Part shown: one piece after another, positions 9,505 to 18,293 of the stretch
Layout of the letters: each line of letters starts with the position of its first letter
Numbering within the stretch: the stretch's first letter is position 1
Assembly (NCBI GenBank): GCA_964469505.1
Contig: CAYXZO010000004.1
Span: 1-61,118, forward strand
DNA from: CAYXZO01 sp964469505
Lineage (GTDB): Bacteria; Fidelibacterota; UBA8477; JABMPR01
Reading direction: 5' to 3'
DNA: 61,118 bases
Notes under the pieces: model-generated
Seen by the model: the letters and a program-made list of their open reading frames with translations, nothing else
Told to the model about the DNA's origin: nothing
Database searches by the model: none
Translations under genes and position numbers: made by a program

Positions 9505-9896
9505 GGGCTCAACCCTTCATCTTTCTCCGAGGCTTTATAAGCTTCCTTAAAGAGTCGCCAAAGCTCGTCCAGGGAAAATCCCAGTAAGCGGGCTTCCCGG
9601 GCCAGGGCCGGTAGGCGCTTCCGGGCCAATTCTTCTCGCTGCTTTTGTTGCAACCGTTCTCGAGCTCCATTGGCTACAAACAGCCCCAAGCCTCGGCGCT
9701 TTTCCAGAATTCCTTCCTGCACCAATAATTGGGTGGCATTGAGTACTGTTTGGGGATTGAGTCCCTGCTCCACCGAAATCCGGCGTACGGAAGGGATTGC
9801 CTCTCCTTCTCGCCAATAGCCGGCCAGGATGGCCTGTTTCAAGTACTCGGCCAGTTGCTGGTAGAGGGGTTGATTTTCGTTGAATTCCAGACTCAT
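9501..9896 (-). CDS. GntR-family transcriptional regulator, YtrA subfamily
   Basis: 131-aa DNA-binding protein. The winged helix occupies about residues 10-75 (YLKQAILAGYWREGEAIPSV, then the recognition helix around NPQTVLNATQLLV and the wing KRRGLGLFV). Instead of a large effector domain it has only a short helical C-terminal tail (about 80-131), which is diagnostic of the YtrA subfamily. Family knowledge: these repress their own operon with an ABC transporter. Here the operon is exactly regulator-ATPase-permease and a strong palindrome lies 12 bases upstream of the start codon. No clear SD precedes the ATG, so the mRNA may be leaderless or very short-leadered. Confidence 0.92.
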   Translation of the reverse strand: MSLEFNENQPLYQQLAEYLKQAILAGYWREGEAIPSVRRISVEQGLNPQTVLNATQLLVQEGILEKRRGLGLFVANGARERLQQKQREELARKRLPALAREARLLGFSLDELWRLFKEAYKASEKDEGLSP

Positions 9897-9908
9897 TTAC
9901 ACACCGTC

Positions 9909-9936
9909 ATAGTGTTCTACACAAGTGTAACACTAT
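9909..9936 (-). promoter_or_regulatory. Probable operator of the GntR/YtrA-type regulator
   Basis: A perfect inverted repeat with 8-base arms, ATAGTGTT (9909-9916) and AACACTAT (9929-9936), separated by 12 bases that themselves contain ACAC-AA-GTGT, so two dyads share one centre region. It ends 12 bases upstream of the regulator start codon. GntR dimers bind such dyads, and autoregulation from this spot is the standard arrangement for YtrA-type operons. Position and symmetry are seen directly; binding is inference. Confidence 0.7.
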
Positions 9937-10029
9937 AACACACCCGAAGCAACTCTTTTTTAGCCCCACAGGGGATCACATGAGAGACCGTAAGATGGTT
10001 GAAGAATTGAAAGTCGCCAGGCTTGCGGT

Positions 10030-11463
10030 TCAGCGGCGTGCTTTACGGGCTTGCTCGATTTCCGCGGCCCATTTTCGGGTCAACTCTTCAAAGTACTGAC
10101 GAGCAGCCTCGTAGGTGTTGGGAATTTCACCATCCAGGATGGCTTCTTCGATGGTTTTCTTGATCTTGCCCACCAACGGCCCAGGTGGAATACCCAAGGT
10201 TTCCATGATCTCCTCACCCCTGACGGGTGACTGAAAAGCCCGCAGGCGATCCTTTTCGTAAACTTCCTGAATTCGGGCGGCCACCCGATCGAAATTGCCG
10301 TAATATTTTTTTATCCTCTGGGGATCCCTGGAGGTGACATCGGCCCGGCATAACAGCAACAGTTCCTCGAGATAATCACCGGCTTCCACAATTAAGCGCC
10401 GAATAGCCGAATCGGTAACCTCCTCCTGGGCTAGAGCAATGGGTCGCAAATGCAAACGGGTCATTTTCTTCAAATAGGCCGTAAGTCGACGGGGCAGACG
10501 CATTCGAACACCGATCTCATTGAGCATCTTACGTCCCACCTCGTCATGACCATGGTAGGTCCAGCCGATGCCGGGGATAAATTTCTTCGTAGCCGGTTTG
10601 CCTATATCGTGCACCAGCGCTGCAAAGCGCAACCGCATTTTAGGCGAGAGGGCTGCCGCATTGTCCACCACTTTAAGGGTATGGTGAAATACATCCTTGT
10701 GCCGATAGCCGTCCCGCTCTTCCACACCCCCTAGAACCGCAATTTCCGGAAAAACCAGCTCCAGCAATCCTACTTCCTGGAGTATGTAGAAACCGATGCT
10801 GGGCCGGTTGGTTTTCAGCAACTTGATGATTTCGTCAGTTATCCGCTCTTGGGAAACGATGCTGATCCGTTCTCGCTGCCGTTTCATTGCCTGCAGGGCT
10901 GCTTTATCCACCTGGAAGTCCAGTTGAGCTGCAAACCGAGCCGCCCGCAACATCCGTAAAGGGTCTTCAGAGAAAGTGGTTTCTGGATCCAGGGGCGTAC
11001 GCAACAACCGCTCATGTAGATCCTGGATACCGTTGAAAATATCAACGAATTCACCCAGACCCTCGGCCGTAACCCGGAGAGCCATGGCATTAACTGTGAA
11101 GTCCCGGCGAGCCAGGTCCGAATTCAGATCTCCGGCTGCAACCTGGGGTTTGCGGGAAGTGGGGTCATAGCGTTCCTTGCGGGCCGTGGCGACTTCGATT
11201 ACAAAATCCTTATTGGGCACAAGGGCAGTGCCGAATTCAGCGTACGGTACGATGGGTCCGGTGTTCAACACTTTCCCCAACTTCCGAGCAAAGTCAATCC
11301 CATCACCAATTACCATCAGATCCACGTCTTGCGAGGGCTGCCGCAGGAGCAAATCGCGCACAAAGCCCCCCACCAGATACAGATCCACCTTTTCCTCATC
11401 CGCCAATTGTCCAGCCTTCTTCAGGACCTGTTGCACTTCCTTTGGTAACTGCTCCAGCCGCAT
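10030..11463 (-). CDS. cca: CCA-adding enzyme / poly(A) polymerase family tRNA nucleotidyltransferase with HD domain
   Basis: About 477 aa. The head domain has LVGGFVRDLLL followed by the catalytic acidic pair in DVDLMV, then RRDFTVNAMA and the neck with EDPLRMLRAARFAAQLDF. An HD domain follows (LRFAALVHDIGKPATKK, HDEVGRKM). Class II enzymes of this kind add or repair the 3'-CCA of tRNAs; both tRNA genes in this window lack an encoded CCA, which fits. The open frame extends to a TTG at 11541 that nearly abuts the divergent gene; I prefer the ATG at 11463 (MRLEQLPKEVQQVL), which matches the usual N-terminus and leaves an 84-base divergent promoter region. A poly(A) polymerase cannot be excluded by eye. 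Confidence 0.9.
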   Translation of the reverse strand: MRLEQLPKEVQQVLKKAGQLADEEKVDLYLVGGFVRDLLLRQPSQDVDLMVIGDGIDFARKLGKVLNTGPIVPYAEFGTALVPNKDFVIEVATARKERYDPTSRKPQVAAGDLNSDLARRDFTVNAMALRVTAEGLGEFVDIFNGIQDLHERLLRTPLDPETTFSEDPLRMLRAARFAAQLDFQVDKAALQAMKRQRERISIVSQERITDEIIKLLKTNRPSIGFYILQEVGLLELVFPEIAVLGGVEERDGYRHKDVFHHTLKVVDNAAALSPKMRLRFAALVHDIGKPATKKFIPGIGWTYHGHDEVGRKMLNEIGVRMRLPRRLTAYLKKMTRLHLRPIALAQEEVTDSAIRRLIVEAGDYLEELLLLCRADVTSRDPQRIKKYYGNFDRVAARIQEVYEKDRLRAFQSPVRGEEIMETLGIPPGPLVGKIKKTIEEAILDGEIPNTYEAARQYFEELTRKWAAEIEQARKARR

Positions 11464-11547
11464 AAGGCAGTAATAAAAACCCTCAACGGCTGAAACGAAA
11501 GCATTCTTATTGTCTGCCTCAACAGAGGTCGATATATTCAAATCACT

Positions 11548-12390
11548 ATGTTACGGATAATCAGGTTATGGGGGCTAATTTGCCTGTGGCCCATCTTGCT
11601 GGGTGCCCAACAACTGGATGTAACCATTACTTTAGACGCCTCCCATCTGGAAGACCGTCCCCGACAGGCCGTGAGCCAGCTGGCCCAAGCCATAAAGACG
11701 TATATCCAGCGTACTTCATGGCTGCAACTGGACAAACGGGCGCGTTTTACCATCCAGTGTCAGATTTTCGTGGATGCTTACACCGAAGCGGGCTACCAAC
11801 ATGTGTACACGGCGCGGGCCTATTGGAGTAATGGCGATGACCAGCGGTACTTCGATAAGAAGTGGCAATTTTCCTATGTTCCCGGCCAGCAATTGGTGCA
11901 TTCGGCTATCTTCCAGAGTCTGACGGGATTCATCGACTATTGGGTCCAAATCCTATTGGCGGGAGAACTGGACACCTGGACCCAATTCGGTGGCAGTGAT
12001 CTTTACGCCAGGGCCCATTCCATAGCGCTCCAGGGCGTACAGTCCAGCCTACCCCTGGGGTGGCAGGATCGCTTACACACAGTAGAGCTGCTCAGCCAGG
12101 ATCAAGCGTTGCGGAAAATGCGATATGCTTATTATGAAGCTCTATACCGCTGGGACAGCCAGCAGGATGAAGAAGCTCATCGTCAGATACAAGCTTTCCT
12201 AGCCAACTTTAAGATTGTTCTGGAGCGTTCAGAGAATAAAGTCTACGCCCAACAATTCCTACAGGCCAAATACCGGGAACTCGGAGAGTTGCTCCAGGAT
12301 ATGGATGATGCGGAAAGCGTTGGAAGGTTGATCGAGCTGGATACGGCCCACAGCGAGTATTACCGTAAGCTGCTACGGAGTTGGGAATGA
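11548..12390 (+). CDS. porD: PorD-like (DUF4835) protein, T9SS-associated
   Basis: 280-aa exported protein with an N-terminal signal segment (MLRIIRLWGLICLWPILLGAQ) and the DUF4835 pattern: an early strand QLDVTITLDAS, a central block QSLTGFIDYWVQILLAGELDTW followed by FGGSDLYARA and GWQDRLHTVELLS. DUF4835 proteins of Bacteroidetes are annotated as PorD, a component linked to type IX secretion (from memory, not checked here). Two proteins in this window carry T9SS sorting domains, so a T9SS component is expected. It is transcribed divergently from the cca gene and overlaps the next gene by ATGA (12387-12390), indicating co-translation with the DUF1460 lipoprotein. Confidence 0.75.
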   Translation: MLRIIRLWGLICLWPILLGAQQLDVTITLDASHLEDRPRQAVSQLAQAIKTYIQRTSWLQLDKRARFTIQCQIFVDAYTEAGYQHVYTARAYWSNGDDQRYFDKKWQFSYVPGQQLVHSAIFQSLTGFIDYWVQILLAGELDTWTQFGGSDLYARAHSIALQGVQSSLPLGWQDRLHTVELLSQDQALRKMRYAYYEALYRWDSQQDEEAHRQIQAFLANFKIVLERSENKVYAQQFLQAKYRELGELLQDMDDAESVGRLIELDTAHSEYYRKLLRSWE

Positions 12391-13265
12391 AAAAACCCGG
12401 CCTGATTACGCTGGGGGCTTGGCTGTTGGCTCTCTCGCTGACAGTAGGATGCACTTCCAAACAGGCTGAACCGAACTGGGGTTGGATCAACTCTCTGCCA
12501 AAGCCATGGACTCTCAAGCCGGAGGAATTTTCTCAATACCTCCAAGCATTCCACCAACATTTCCCCGACTTTCAAGACCGCCTAAAAGCCATTGCCCTGT
12601 GGAGGGTAGGAACGCCTTATTCTATTTTTAAACTGGGAGAAGAAGCCCCGCCGGATCCCGATCCCATTATCAGATTCGACGTTTCCGATTGTACCGGTCA
12701 TGTGCTCACCAGCCTGGCCGCCACTGAGGCCAACTCCTGGCAGGAAGCCCGACGGGCCATGGAAATCATCCATTACAAACCTGATAGCACCGGTAGGCAT
12801 ACCCCCTCTTACTACCGTCGCTGGCACTTCACTACCGATCGAATACTGCACAACCCGTTCACTACCGACATTACCACCACCCTGTTTCCCAAAAGCGAGT
12901 TGGATTCAGTGCAACTAGTGCTTAATCGCAAAGAGAACGGACAAGAATTCCTACCGCTCGATTGGGAAGAACCGGTAACCGTGTATTACATACCCAACCG
13001 GTTGATAAACGAGCAATTGCTGGCGCGCTTGCCTCAAGTGGTAGGAGTGGCTTTCGTAAAACCGTCCTATTTTAAGCTTGGTGTTGTCATCGGCCACGAG
13101 GGGATGATTATCGACGGGCGCTACTTGATCCATGCTTCCCAATCAGCGGGCAAAACGGTCAAGGTGGATTTCCTGAAATATTACTTCCCCGAATCGGGAC
13201 CGCTCTTCGGGGGCATAATGCTGTACACTTTTCACGAAGAACCATTCAGCAACCAAAAATCTTAA
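12387..13265 (+). CDS. DUF1460 family lipoprotein (N-acetylmuramoyl-L-alanine amidase-like)
   Basis: 292-aa predicted lipoprotein: signal LITLGAWLLALSLTVGC gives a cysteine near residue 22. The body follows the DUF1460 pattern: ALWRVGTPYSIFKLGE, FDVSDCTGHVLTSLA with the candidate catalytic cysteine, then HYKPDSTGRHTPSYYRRWHFTTDRI, and a late histidine in DGRYLIHASQSAGKT. DUF1460 enzymes have an NlpC/P60-like papain fold and are thought to act on peptidoglycan peptides. The ATG at 12387 overlaps the stop of the porD-like gene; the upstream TTG at 12381 is less likely. In the usual family motif the Cys follows FD and is followed by T/V; here it is DVSDCTGHV, close enough to keep the call. Confidence 0.75.
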   Translation: MKKPGLITLGAWLLALSLTVGCTSKQAEPNWGWINSLPKPWTLKPEEFSQYLQAFHQHFPDFQDRLKAIALWRVGTPYSIFKLGEEAPPDPDPIIRFDVSDCTGHVLTSLAATEANSWQEARRAMEIIHYKPDSTGRHTPSYYRRWHFTTDRILHNPFTTDITTTLFPKSELDSVQLVLNRKENGQEFLPLDWEEPVTVYYIPNRLINEQLLARLPQVVGVAFVKPSYFKLGVVIGHEGMIIDGRYLIHASQSAGKTVKVDFLKYYFPESGPLFGGIMLYTFHEEPFSNQKS

Positions 13266-13313
13266 TCCAATGAGTCGGGATTAACCCTCCTGGGGGAAAG
13301 GAGTTAAAAACCT

Positions 13314-13709
13314 ATGGAAAAAATTGCTTTACATACACCGCAACATACAGCTTTCATAAACATCACTGATAAGCTGCAAGCCATCGTGTCCAAAGCCGGA
13401 TTTAAAGAGGGGGTGGTTACGGTCTATGTGCCCCATACCACCGCTGCGGTGACCATTAATGAGAATGCCGACCCCGATGTGGCGGCTGATATGCAGAATG
13501 TTCTGGAAAAATTAGTTCCCTGGAACTCACTGGATTACCGGCACTTTGAAGGCAATACCGCGGCTCACGTCAAGTCCACCCTGGTAGGCAATACCGTACA
13601 GGTGCTTGTGAACAATGGGCGCCTTCAATTAGGCACCTGGCAGGGAGTTTACTTTTGTGAGTTTGACGGTCCCCGCAATCGGGAGGTGTGGGTTCAGCTC
13701 ACTTCTTAA
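13314..13709 (+). CDS. yjbQ: YjbQ/UPF0047 family protein (secondary thiamine-phosphate synthase enzyme)
   Basis: 131 aa, full length for the family. Conserved features are TVYVPHTTAAVTINENADPDV near 38-58 and the C-terminal GNTVQVLVNNGRLQLGTWQGVYFCEFDGPR. YjbQ proteins form trimers and were reported to have weak thiamine-phosphate synthase activity; their true role is unsettled. The ATG at 13314 follows AAGGAG with a spacer of about 12 bases. It lies 48 bases after the DUF1460 gene on the same strand and may be cotranscribed. Confidence 0.92.
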   Translation: MEKIALHTPQHTAFINITDKLQAIVSKAGFKEGVVTVYVPHTTAAVTINENADPDVAADMQNVLEKLVPWNSLDYRHFEGNTAAHVKSTLVGNTVQVLVNNGRLQLGTWQGVYFCEFDGPRNREVWVQLTS

Positions 13710-13976
13710 ATCTTCTTACGCTTTTCCCCCACCAGAGATATGAAAGCAACGGGCTAAACATCCGCCCTCTGCGTTTCACTTATTTACACCAATAATACCC
13801 TTGGGGTAAAACTAACCAGACGGCGGATCCCGTTTTTCTGAGTAATGCATAGGTAAGTCGTCAGTTTAAACGACAGTAATCGTCCAATTAAATGTGACGA
13901 ATCTAAATCGCACAAAGATCGAGGCAGGATAGTCACCAAAGAAATTAAACCCACACCAAATCCAGGTAACGGGAGA

Positions 13977-14795
13977 TTAATCCTGTATACTTTGCGAAAC
14001 GGCAGTAGTGTTCAGCCGACTCTTGTGAAAGAAAAGATTGTGTTTCCGTATTTTCAGACCGCCTTTGCGTTTGCCTCTTTGAAGGGTAACCACCACGGTA
14101 ACGATAATAGTCAATATCCTAAAGGCGTTGGCTGAAATTCCGCCCAATACATTATCAGCGGTATGAAAAATCGACCAAGAAGCATTCATTAAAACATGTA
14201 ATCCTATGGGCACCCATAGATTCTGGTCCCACTCCACGTAAAGCCAGGCAAACCATCCAGCACCCATAAATGTTATCAGAAAAATCAAAAGGGCCTCCAG
14301 GAAGTGGGTGGCTTGGTAAATATGCCCGACAGCAAAGAAAAAAGCACTCAGGGCCACAGCCGGAATAAATCCCCAACCGGCTTTCTTGTATAATTGCCCA
14401 AAGGCGAAGCCGCGAAAAAGTAATTCTTCCATAAAACCAGGCAGAAGCGCTAGTTCTATGAATTTCGTGAGGGAAAAATCGACCGTTGGGGCCACCAAAT
14501 AATATCCGAGCCACATTGGGATTGTTGCTGAAAAAGCAAAAGTGAGCCCCTTTAAAAAATCACCCTTGAGGCCTAATTCTTCCAGGGCGTTCCCCGTTTT
14601 CCAGTCATACAAAATATGCAATGCTACAAAGATTACCGTAAGCCAAGTGAGATATGAAATTACCACATAAAGATCGCCTATGATTTTCCGGTTGGTAAAT
14701 TCAAATAAGACATAATTGAAGGTTTCCGGGGCGTTAAGAGCACCGATGAGGGCGATTATTACCACCATTGAAGGAATAAATTTTTTAGCTCTCAT
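13977..14795 (-). CDS. CPBP family intramembrane metalloprotease (CAAX protease-like)
   Basis: 272-aa polytopic membrane protein with the full CPBP/Abi signature: EELLFR at 123-128, FFFAVGH with the histidine at 158, and HVLMN at 200-204. These residues bind the catalytic zinc or water in Rce1-type proteases. The last 40 residues are basic and soluble. Bacterial members are linked to prenylated or signal peptides, bacteriocin immunity or surface protein processing, but nothing here identifies a substrate. It stands alone, with about 270 bases without genes on each side. Confidence 0.88.
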   Translation of the reverse strand: MRAKKFIPSMVVIIALIGALNAPETFNYVLFEFTNRKIIGDLYVVISYLTWLTVIFVALHILYDWKTGNALEELGLKGDFLKGLTFAFSATIPMWLGYYLVAPTVDFSLTKFIELALLPGFMEELLFRGFAFGQLYKKAGWGFIPAVALSAFFFAVGHIYQATHFLEALLIFLITFMGAGWFAWLYVEWDQNLWVPIGLHVLMNASWSIFHTADNVLGGISANAFRILTIIVTVVVTLQRGKRKGGLKIRKHNLFFHKSRLNTTAVSQSIQD

Positions 14796-15063
14796 AATCT
14801 ATCAGTTCAGATTTTTAACAACATTTTTCCAGCGCTCAATACTTAGTGATCAAACCTTGAATCGTAACGAAACGCCCAGCAGACTTCTAGCCGAGAGCGA
14901 AATGATTAGGCTTTAGTAGCGTCAAAGGGTCTGACACAAAAGATAAAACTACCTATGTATTTCAAATCTTGATATCCACCATGTAAATACCTAACCCAAC
15001 TATTACCACTGTAATATTATGCTACCGGTTGGATCTCGGCAGAAGTCTCCCTTGACTCCAGTT

Positions 15064-16413
15064 CTACTTCAAACCCAATTCTTTCAACTTTTTCGAAAGG
15101 TTTGGTTGATGCAGGCCCAACTCCCGGGCCGTACGGGTTATGTTGCCACCGTTACGGCGCAGAGCGGTTTCCAGGTACATTTTTTCAAATTCCCTGCGGG
15201 CCTCCTGGAAAGGAGTACGCTGCAGTAAGGCAATTACTCCTTGATTGGTATCAACCACTCGGAGATGTCCCTTGACATGTTCCGGCGTCAATTCCTGGTC
15301 CGGCACCAGTATGTAAAGGCGCTCTACCAGATTGCGTAATTCCCGTATATTTCCCGGGAACGAGTAACTCTCCAGTAGCGCTATTGCTTCCGGGGTGAAC
15401 CGCTTTCGCTCAATTTGCAATTCAGCCGCAAAATAGCGGGAATAATGCTCCAGTAATAAAGGAATATCGCCTTTCCGTTCCCGAAGCGGGGGCAAGTTGA
15501 TGGGGACTACATTCAAGCGGTAATACAGGTCTTCCCGAAAAGCGCCGGTCTTTATCAATTCCTCTAGATTTTTATGGGTGGCCGCCAGGATTCGCACATT
15601 GACCTGAATAGTCTTATTGCTGCCCAGGCGCTCAAACCGTCCCTCTTCGATTACCCGGAGGATTTTGGCCTGGGCCGCTAGACTCATATCACCTATCTCA
15701 TCCAGAAATAGGGTGCCTTCATCGGCCGTTTCCAATCTTCCTGGTCGGGAAGCCACAGCCCCGGTGAAGGCGCCTTTCTCAAAACCAAACAGCTCGCTTT
15801 CCACCAGTTCGCTAGGCAGGGCCGCGGCGTTGAATTTCACAAAAGGCTGAGCAGCGCGGGGACTGGCATCGTGGATAGCATGCGCCACCAGTTCTTTTCC
15901 GGTGCCGCTCTCTCCGCGGATCAGTACCCGCGCTTCGGTGGGAGCCACTCGCCGGATCACTTCCTTCACGGCTTGCATGGCCGCCGATTCTCCGATCATC
16001 TGATAGCGACCATGACTCAGTTGCCGGCGGCTCTCGTCGGCGGTACGCTTTAATTGGCGGCGTTCCTTCAGATTTTTTAATGCGACTTGAATCCGGGCCA
16101 ACGACAGGGGTTTTTCCAGGAAGTCATACGCCCCGGCCTGCAAGGCTTGGACGGCCGTACCCACCGTGCCGTGCCCGGAAATCATTATGACATCCACTTC
16201 CGGACGCGTGGCTCTCAGTTCTTTCAATACCTCCAAACCATTACGGCCCGGCAGCAGAACATCCAGGAGCACTACATCTAGTGGATGCTCAGCCGCCAAT
16301 TCTAGAGCACGCTCACCGGTTTCCGCCAGTAATACGGTGTGCCCTTCGTCCTGTAAAATATCCCGCAGGGTAAAACGAATATTACGTTCGTCGTCAACTA
16401 CCAGAATACGCAT
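15064..16413 (-). CDS. Sigma-54-dependent response regulator, NtrC/NtrX family
   Basis: 449 aa with three domains. The receiver (1-120) has VVDDE, phosphoacceptor Asp51 in VVLLDVLLPG and the conserved lysine in LEKPLS. The AAA+ domain (about 135-370) has Walker A GESGTGKE, the sigma-54 contact loop GAFTGA, Walker B GTLFLDEIGD and the arginine finger region. The Fis-type helix-turn-helix is at the C-terminus (NGGNITRTARELGLHQPNLS). It would activate sigma-54 promoters when phosphorylated by the kinase encoded 21 bases upstream in the same operon. I found no clear -24/-12 promoter in the window, so its targets are unknown. Confidence 0.95.
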   Translation of the reverse strand: MRILVVDDERNIRFTLRDILQDEGHTVLLAETGERALELAAEHPLDVVLLDVLLPGRNGLEVLKELRATRPEVDVIMISGHGTVGTAVQALQAGAYDFLEKPLSLARIQVALKNLKERRQLKRTADESRRQLSHGRYQMIGESAAMQAVKEVIRRVAPTEARVLIRGESGTGKELVAHAIHDASPRAAQPFVKFNAAALPSELVESELFGFEKGAFTGAVASRPGRLETADEGTLFLDEIGDMSLAAQAKILRVIEEGRFERLGSNKTIQVNVRILAATHKNLEELIKTGAFREDLYYRLNVVPINLPPLRERKGDIPLLLEHYSRYFAAELQIERKRFTPEAIALLESYSFPGNIRELRNLVERLYILVPDQELTPEHVKGHLRVVDTNQGVIALLQRTPFQEARREFEKMYLETALRRNGGNITRTARELGLHQPNLSKKLKELGLK

Positions 16414-16434
16414 GGCAATCCTTAAGATAAGATT

Positions 16435-17652
16435 TCAAACAGATTTCCCCGCGGCTTCAGTATCCTGCTCAGAGCGGTGGGGAATAAAAATGCGGAACAC
16501 CGTACCTCCCCTAGCGGGACATTCTACGGAAATCTGTCCCTGGTGATGGCGGACAATACGCTCCACAATGGCCAGCCCCAGCCCAGTACCTTTGGAACGC
16601 GTGGAATAATAGGGCTGAAAAACTTTGTCGCGGATCTCCTGAGGGATGCCGGGGCCGTTGTCAGCTACTTCAAACAGAATTCCCCCATGATGCTCCCTGG
16701 ATCGCAAGGTAATAACGGCTTTGGCCGGCGCCATTTGAATCGCATTCTGGATCAAATTGGTTAACAAGCGATGCATCTGATTGGGATCGGCGTAAATCAA
16801 TGGTGTGGGGCTCGTGAGCTCCAGGTGAAATTCAGCCTGGTCCTGATATTGGGCCGCCGTTTCCCGCAACTGGCGATGGAAATCATATTCTCGGGGAGCC
16901 GGAGCCGGCAGCTTGGCCAGTTGTGAGAATGAATCCACTAATTCCTGAAGAGCACTGACTTCCTCTTCCACCACCCTCACACTCTCATTCAGCACTTCGG
17001 CAAATTGCTCATCCCCCGGCTGATACTTATGGGCCAAACGCTGGATGGCCAGGCGTATGGGAGTAAGAGGATTTTTGATTTCGTGGGCCAGAACCCGGGC
17101 CGTTTCCCGCCAAATCAAATCCTTCTCCGCCGCCAAGAGCCGTTCTCGATTCTCCCGCAACTCGCGGGTCATGGTGTTGAAGGCCTTTATCAAATCGTTC
17201 AGTGGAGATAACGGACTTTCGGGGATTGTTACCTGGAAATTGCCTTGTTGCAACTGACTGGTGGCTCTCAAGAGCCGGTTAAGGGGGCGCGTTAGTAACT
17301 GAAAAAAGAGGAGAAACAGCACCAAGACGATCACCAACAGTCCCGCCAGCACTCCCCAGGAGTAAAGCTGTACATCTCTCACAAAAAAGTGGGAAACCAG
17401 ATCCTTACGTCGTAAATCCCGCAGCAAAGTGGTTACACTATCTTTAAAAGCTGCTTGCTCCAGGCTATCCAAATGTCCCGCAAATTCCCGATAAATCGTC
17501 CGCAGATGGCGCTGAGTATCTTCACTGCTCAATTGTTGTTGAGTCCTAACCAGTGAATCCAGAAAGAAAGATCGACCGGCTGCAAACCCGAGAACCAACA
17601 CCAGGGTTACGAATGCCAGAATCTGAAAGCGAAAAGAAAACCGTAGTCTCAT
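16435..17652 (-). CDS. Sensor histidine kinase, NtrY/AtoS-like
   Basis: 405 aa. Helix 1 (about 9-28) and helix 2 (about 98-120) enclose a small periplasmic part of roughly 70 residues with no recognisable sensor fold. A HAMP linker follows (121-172), then HisKA with His190 in VLAHEIKNPLTPIRLA, and the HATPase domain with the N box LLTNLIQNAIQMA, the G1 box VADNGPGIP and G2 GTGLGLAIV. The partner regulator is immediately downstream. The start ATG overlaps the stop of the DUF4390 gene (ATGA at 17649-17652), so kinase and DUF4390 protein are co-translated. Confidence 0.93.
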   Translation of the reverse strand: MRLRFSFRFQILAFVTLVLVLGFAAGRSFFLDSLVRTQQQLSSEDTQRHLRTIYREFAGHLDSLEQAAFKDSVTTLLRDLRRKDLVSHFFVRDVQLYSWGVLAGLLVIVLVLFLLFFQLLTRPLNRLLRATSQLQQGNFQVTIPESPLSPLNDLIKAFNTMTRELRENRERLLAAEKDLIWRETARVLAHEIKNPLTPIRLAIQRLAHKYQPGDEQFAEVLNESVRVVEEEVSALQELVDSFSQLAKLPAPAPREYDFHRQLRETAAQYQDQAEFHLELTSPTPLIYADPNQMHRLLTNLIQNAIQMAPAKAVITLRSREHHGGILFEVADNGPGIPQEIRDKVFQPYYSTRSKGTGLGLAIVERIVRHHQGQISVECPARGGTVFRIFIPHRSEQDTEAAGKSV

Positions 17653-18221
17653 AGCTGCTCGGGCTCCAGCTGGAACACCGGTGAAGTCTTGGCAGGTCGC
17701 AAGCGCTGCCAGAAATTCATAGCCTCTATTTTGCGTCCCAGGCGGGGTAAAGGAACATCTTCAAGATACGCTTTGACCCGCACACGATAATTATGTCCCG
17801 GCTCCATTTCCTCCAGTGAGATAACCGGCACTTCAGTAATGGAGCGCCAGACATCCAGTGCTGGTTGTCGCTGAAAAAATCTCAGCGGCTTTTTTCTTTC
17901 AGTCAGGATAAGATCATACCTCTCTTCTAACAAAGCATATTGGATACGGTGGATTAACTCCTTCCGGACCAAAGGTTGTTTGGCTTTATCGATTAGCAGC
18001 TCCAGAGTGAAATGGATAGTTAAAGGTTCCCCGGAGAGCAGGATTTTTTCCAGATCCTGGGTAAAACTGTTTTCCAGACGGGTGGAACATCGCAGATATC
18101 CGGCCTTTTGCAAAACCTGGATTTGATTGAACCAGGGGGAAGTGTAATCCACATCCGAAACCACCAGCTGAGAAAAAGCAATTATACCTGAACTAATAAA
18201 GCGAACTAGTTGCTCAAACAT
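17649..18221 (-). CDS. DUF4390 domain protein
   Basis: 190-aa protein with a short hydrophobic N-terminus (FISSGIIAFSQLVVS) that may be a signal segment. The body resembles DUF4390: LEKILLSGEPLTIHFTLELL, then IQYALLEERYDLI, and the VPVISLEEMEPGHNYRVRVKAYLE stretch. In Proteobacteria DUF4390 genes also sit directly before an NtrY-like kinase, so this order is conserved across phyla and suggests a periplasmic accessory to signal sensing; no function has been shown to my knowledge. Alternative: an unrelated beta-rich secreted protein. Confidence 0.65.
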   Translation of the reverse strand: MFEQLVRFISSGIIAFSQLVVSDVDYTSPWFNQIQVLQKAGYLRCSTRLENSFTQDLEKILLSGEPLTIHFTLELLIDKAKQPLVRKELIHRIQYALLEERYDLILTERKKPLRFFQRQPALDVWRSITEVPVISLEEMEPGHNYRVRVKAYLEDVPLPRLGRKIEAMNFWQRLRPAKTSPVFQLEPEQL

Positions 18222-18293
18222 ACTCTATGAGTGTTAGTTGCAGAGTTGTCGAGGCTGAAAAGAACACTAACTCAGGGGTTGGTAAAGGGTACG

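Noticed and set aside
18226..18273. Inverted AGTGTT/AACACT words near the DUF4390 start, like the gntR operator arms
   Set aside because: Only 6-bp arms with a mismatched extension and a different spacer; likely chance.
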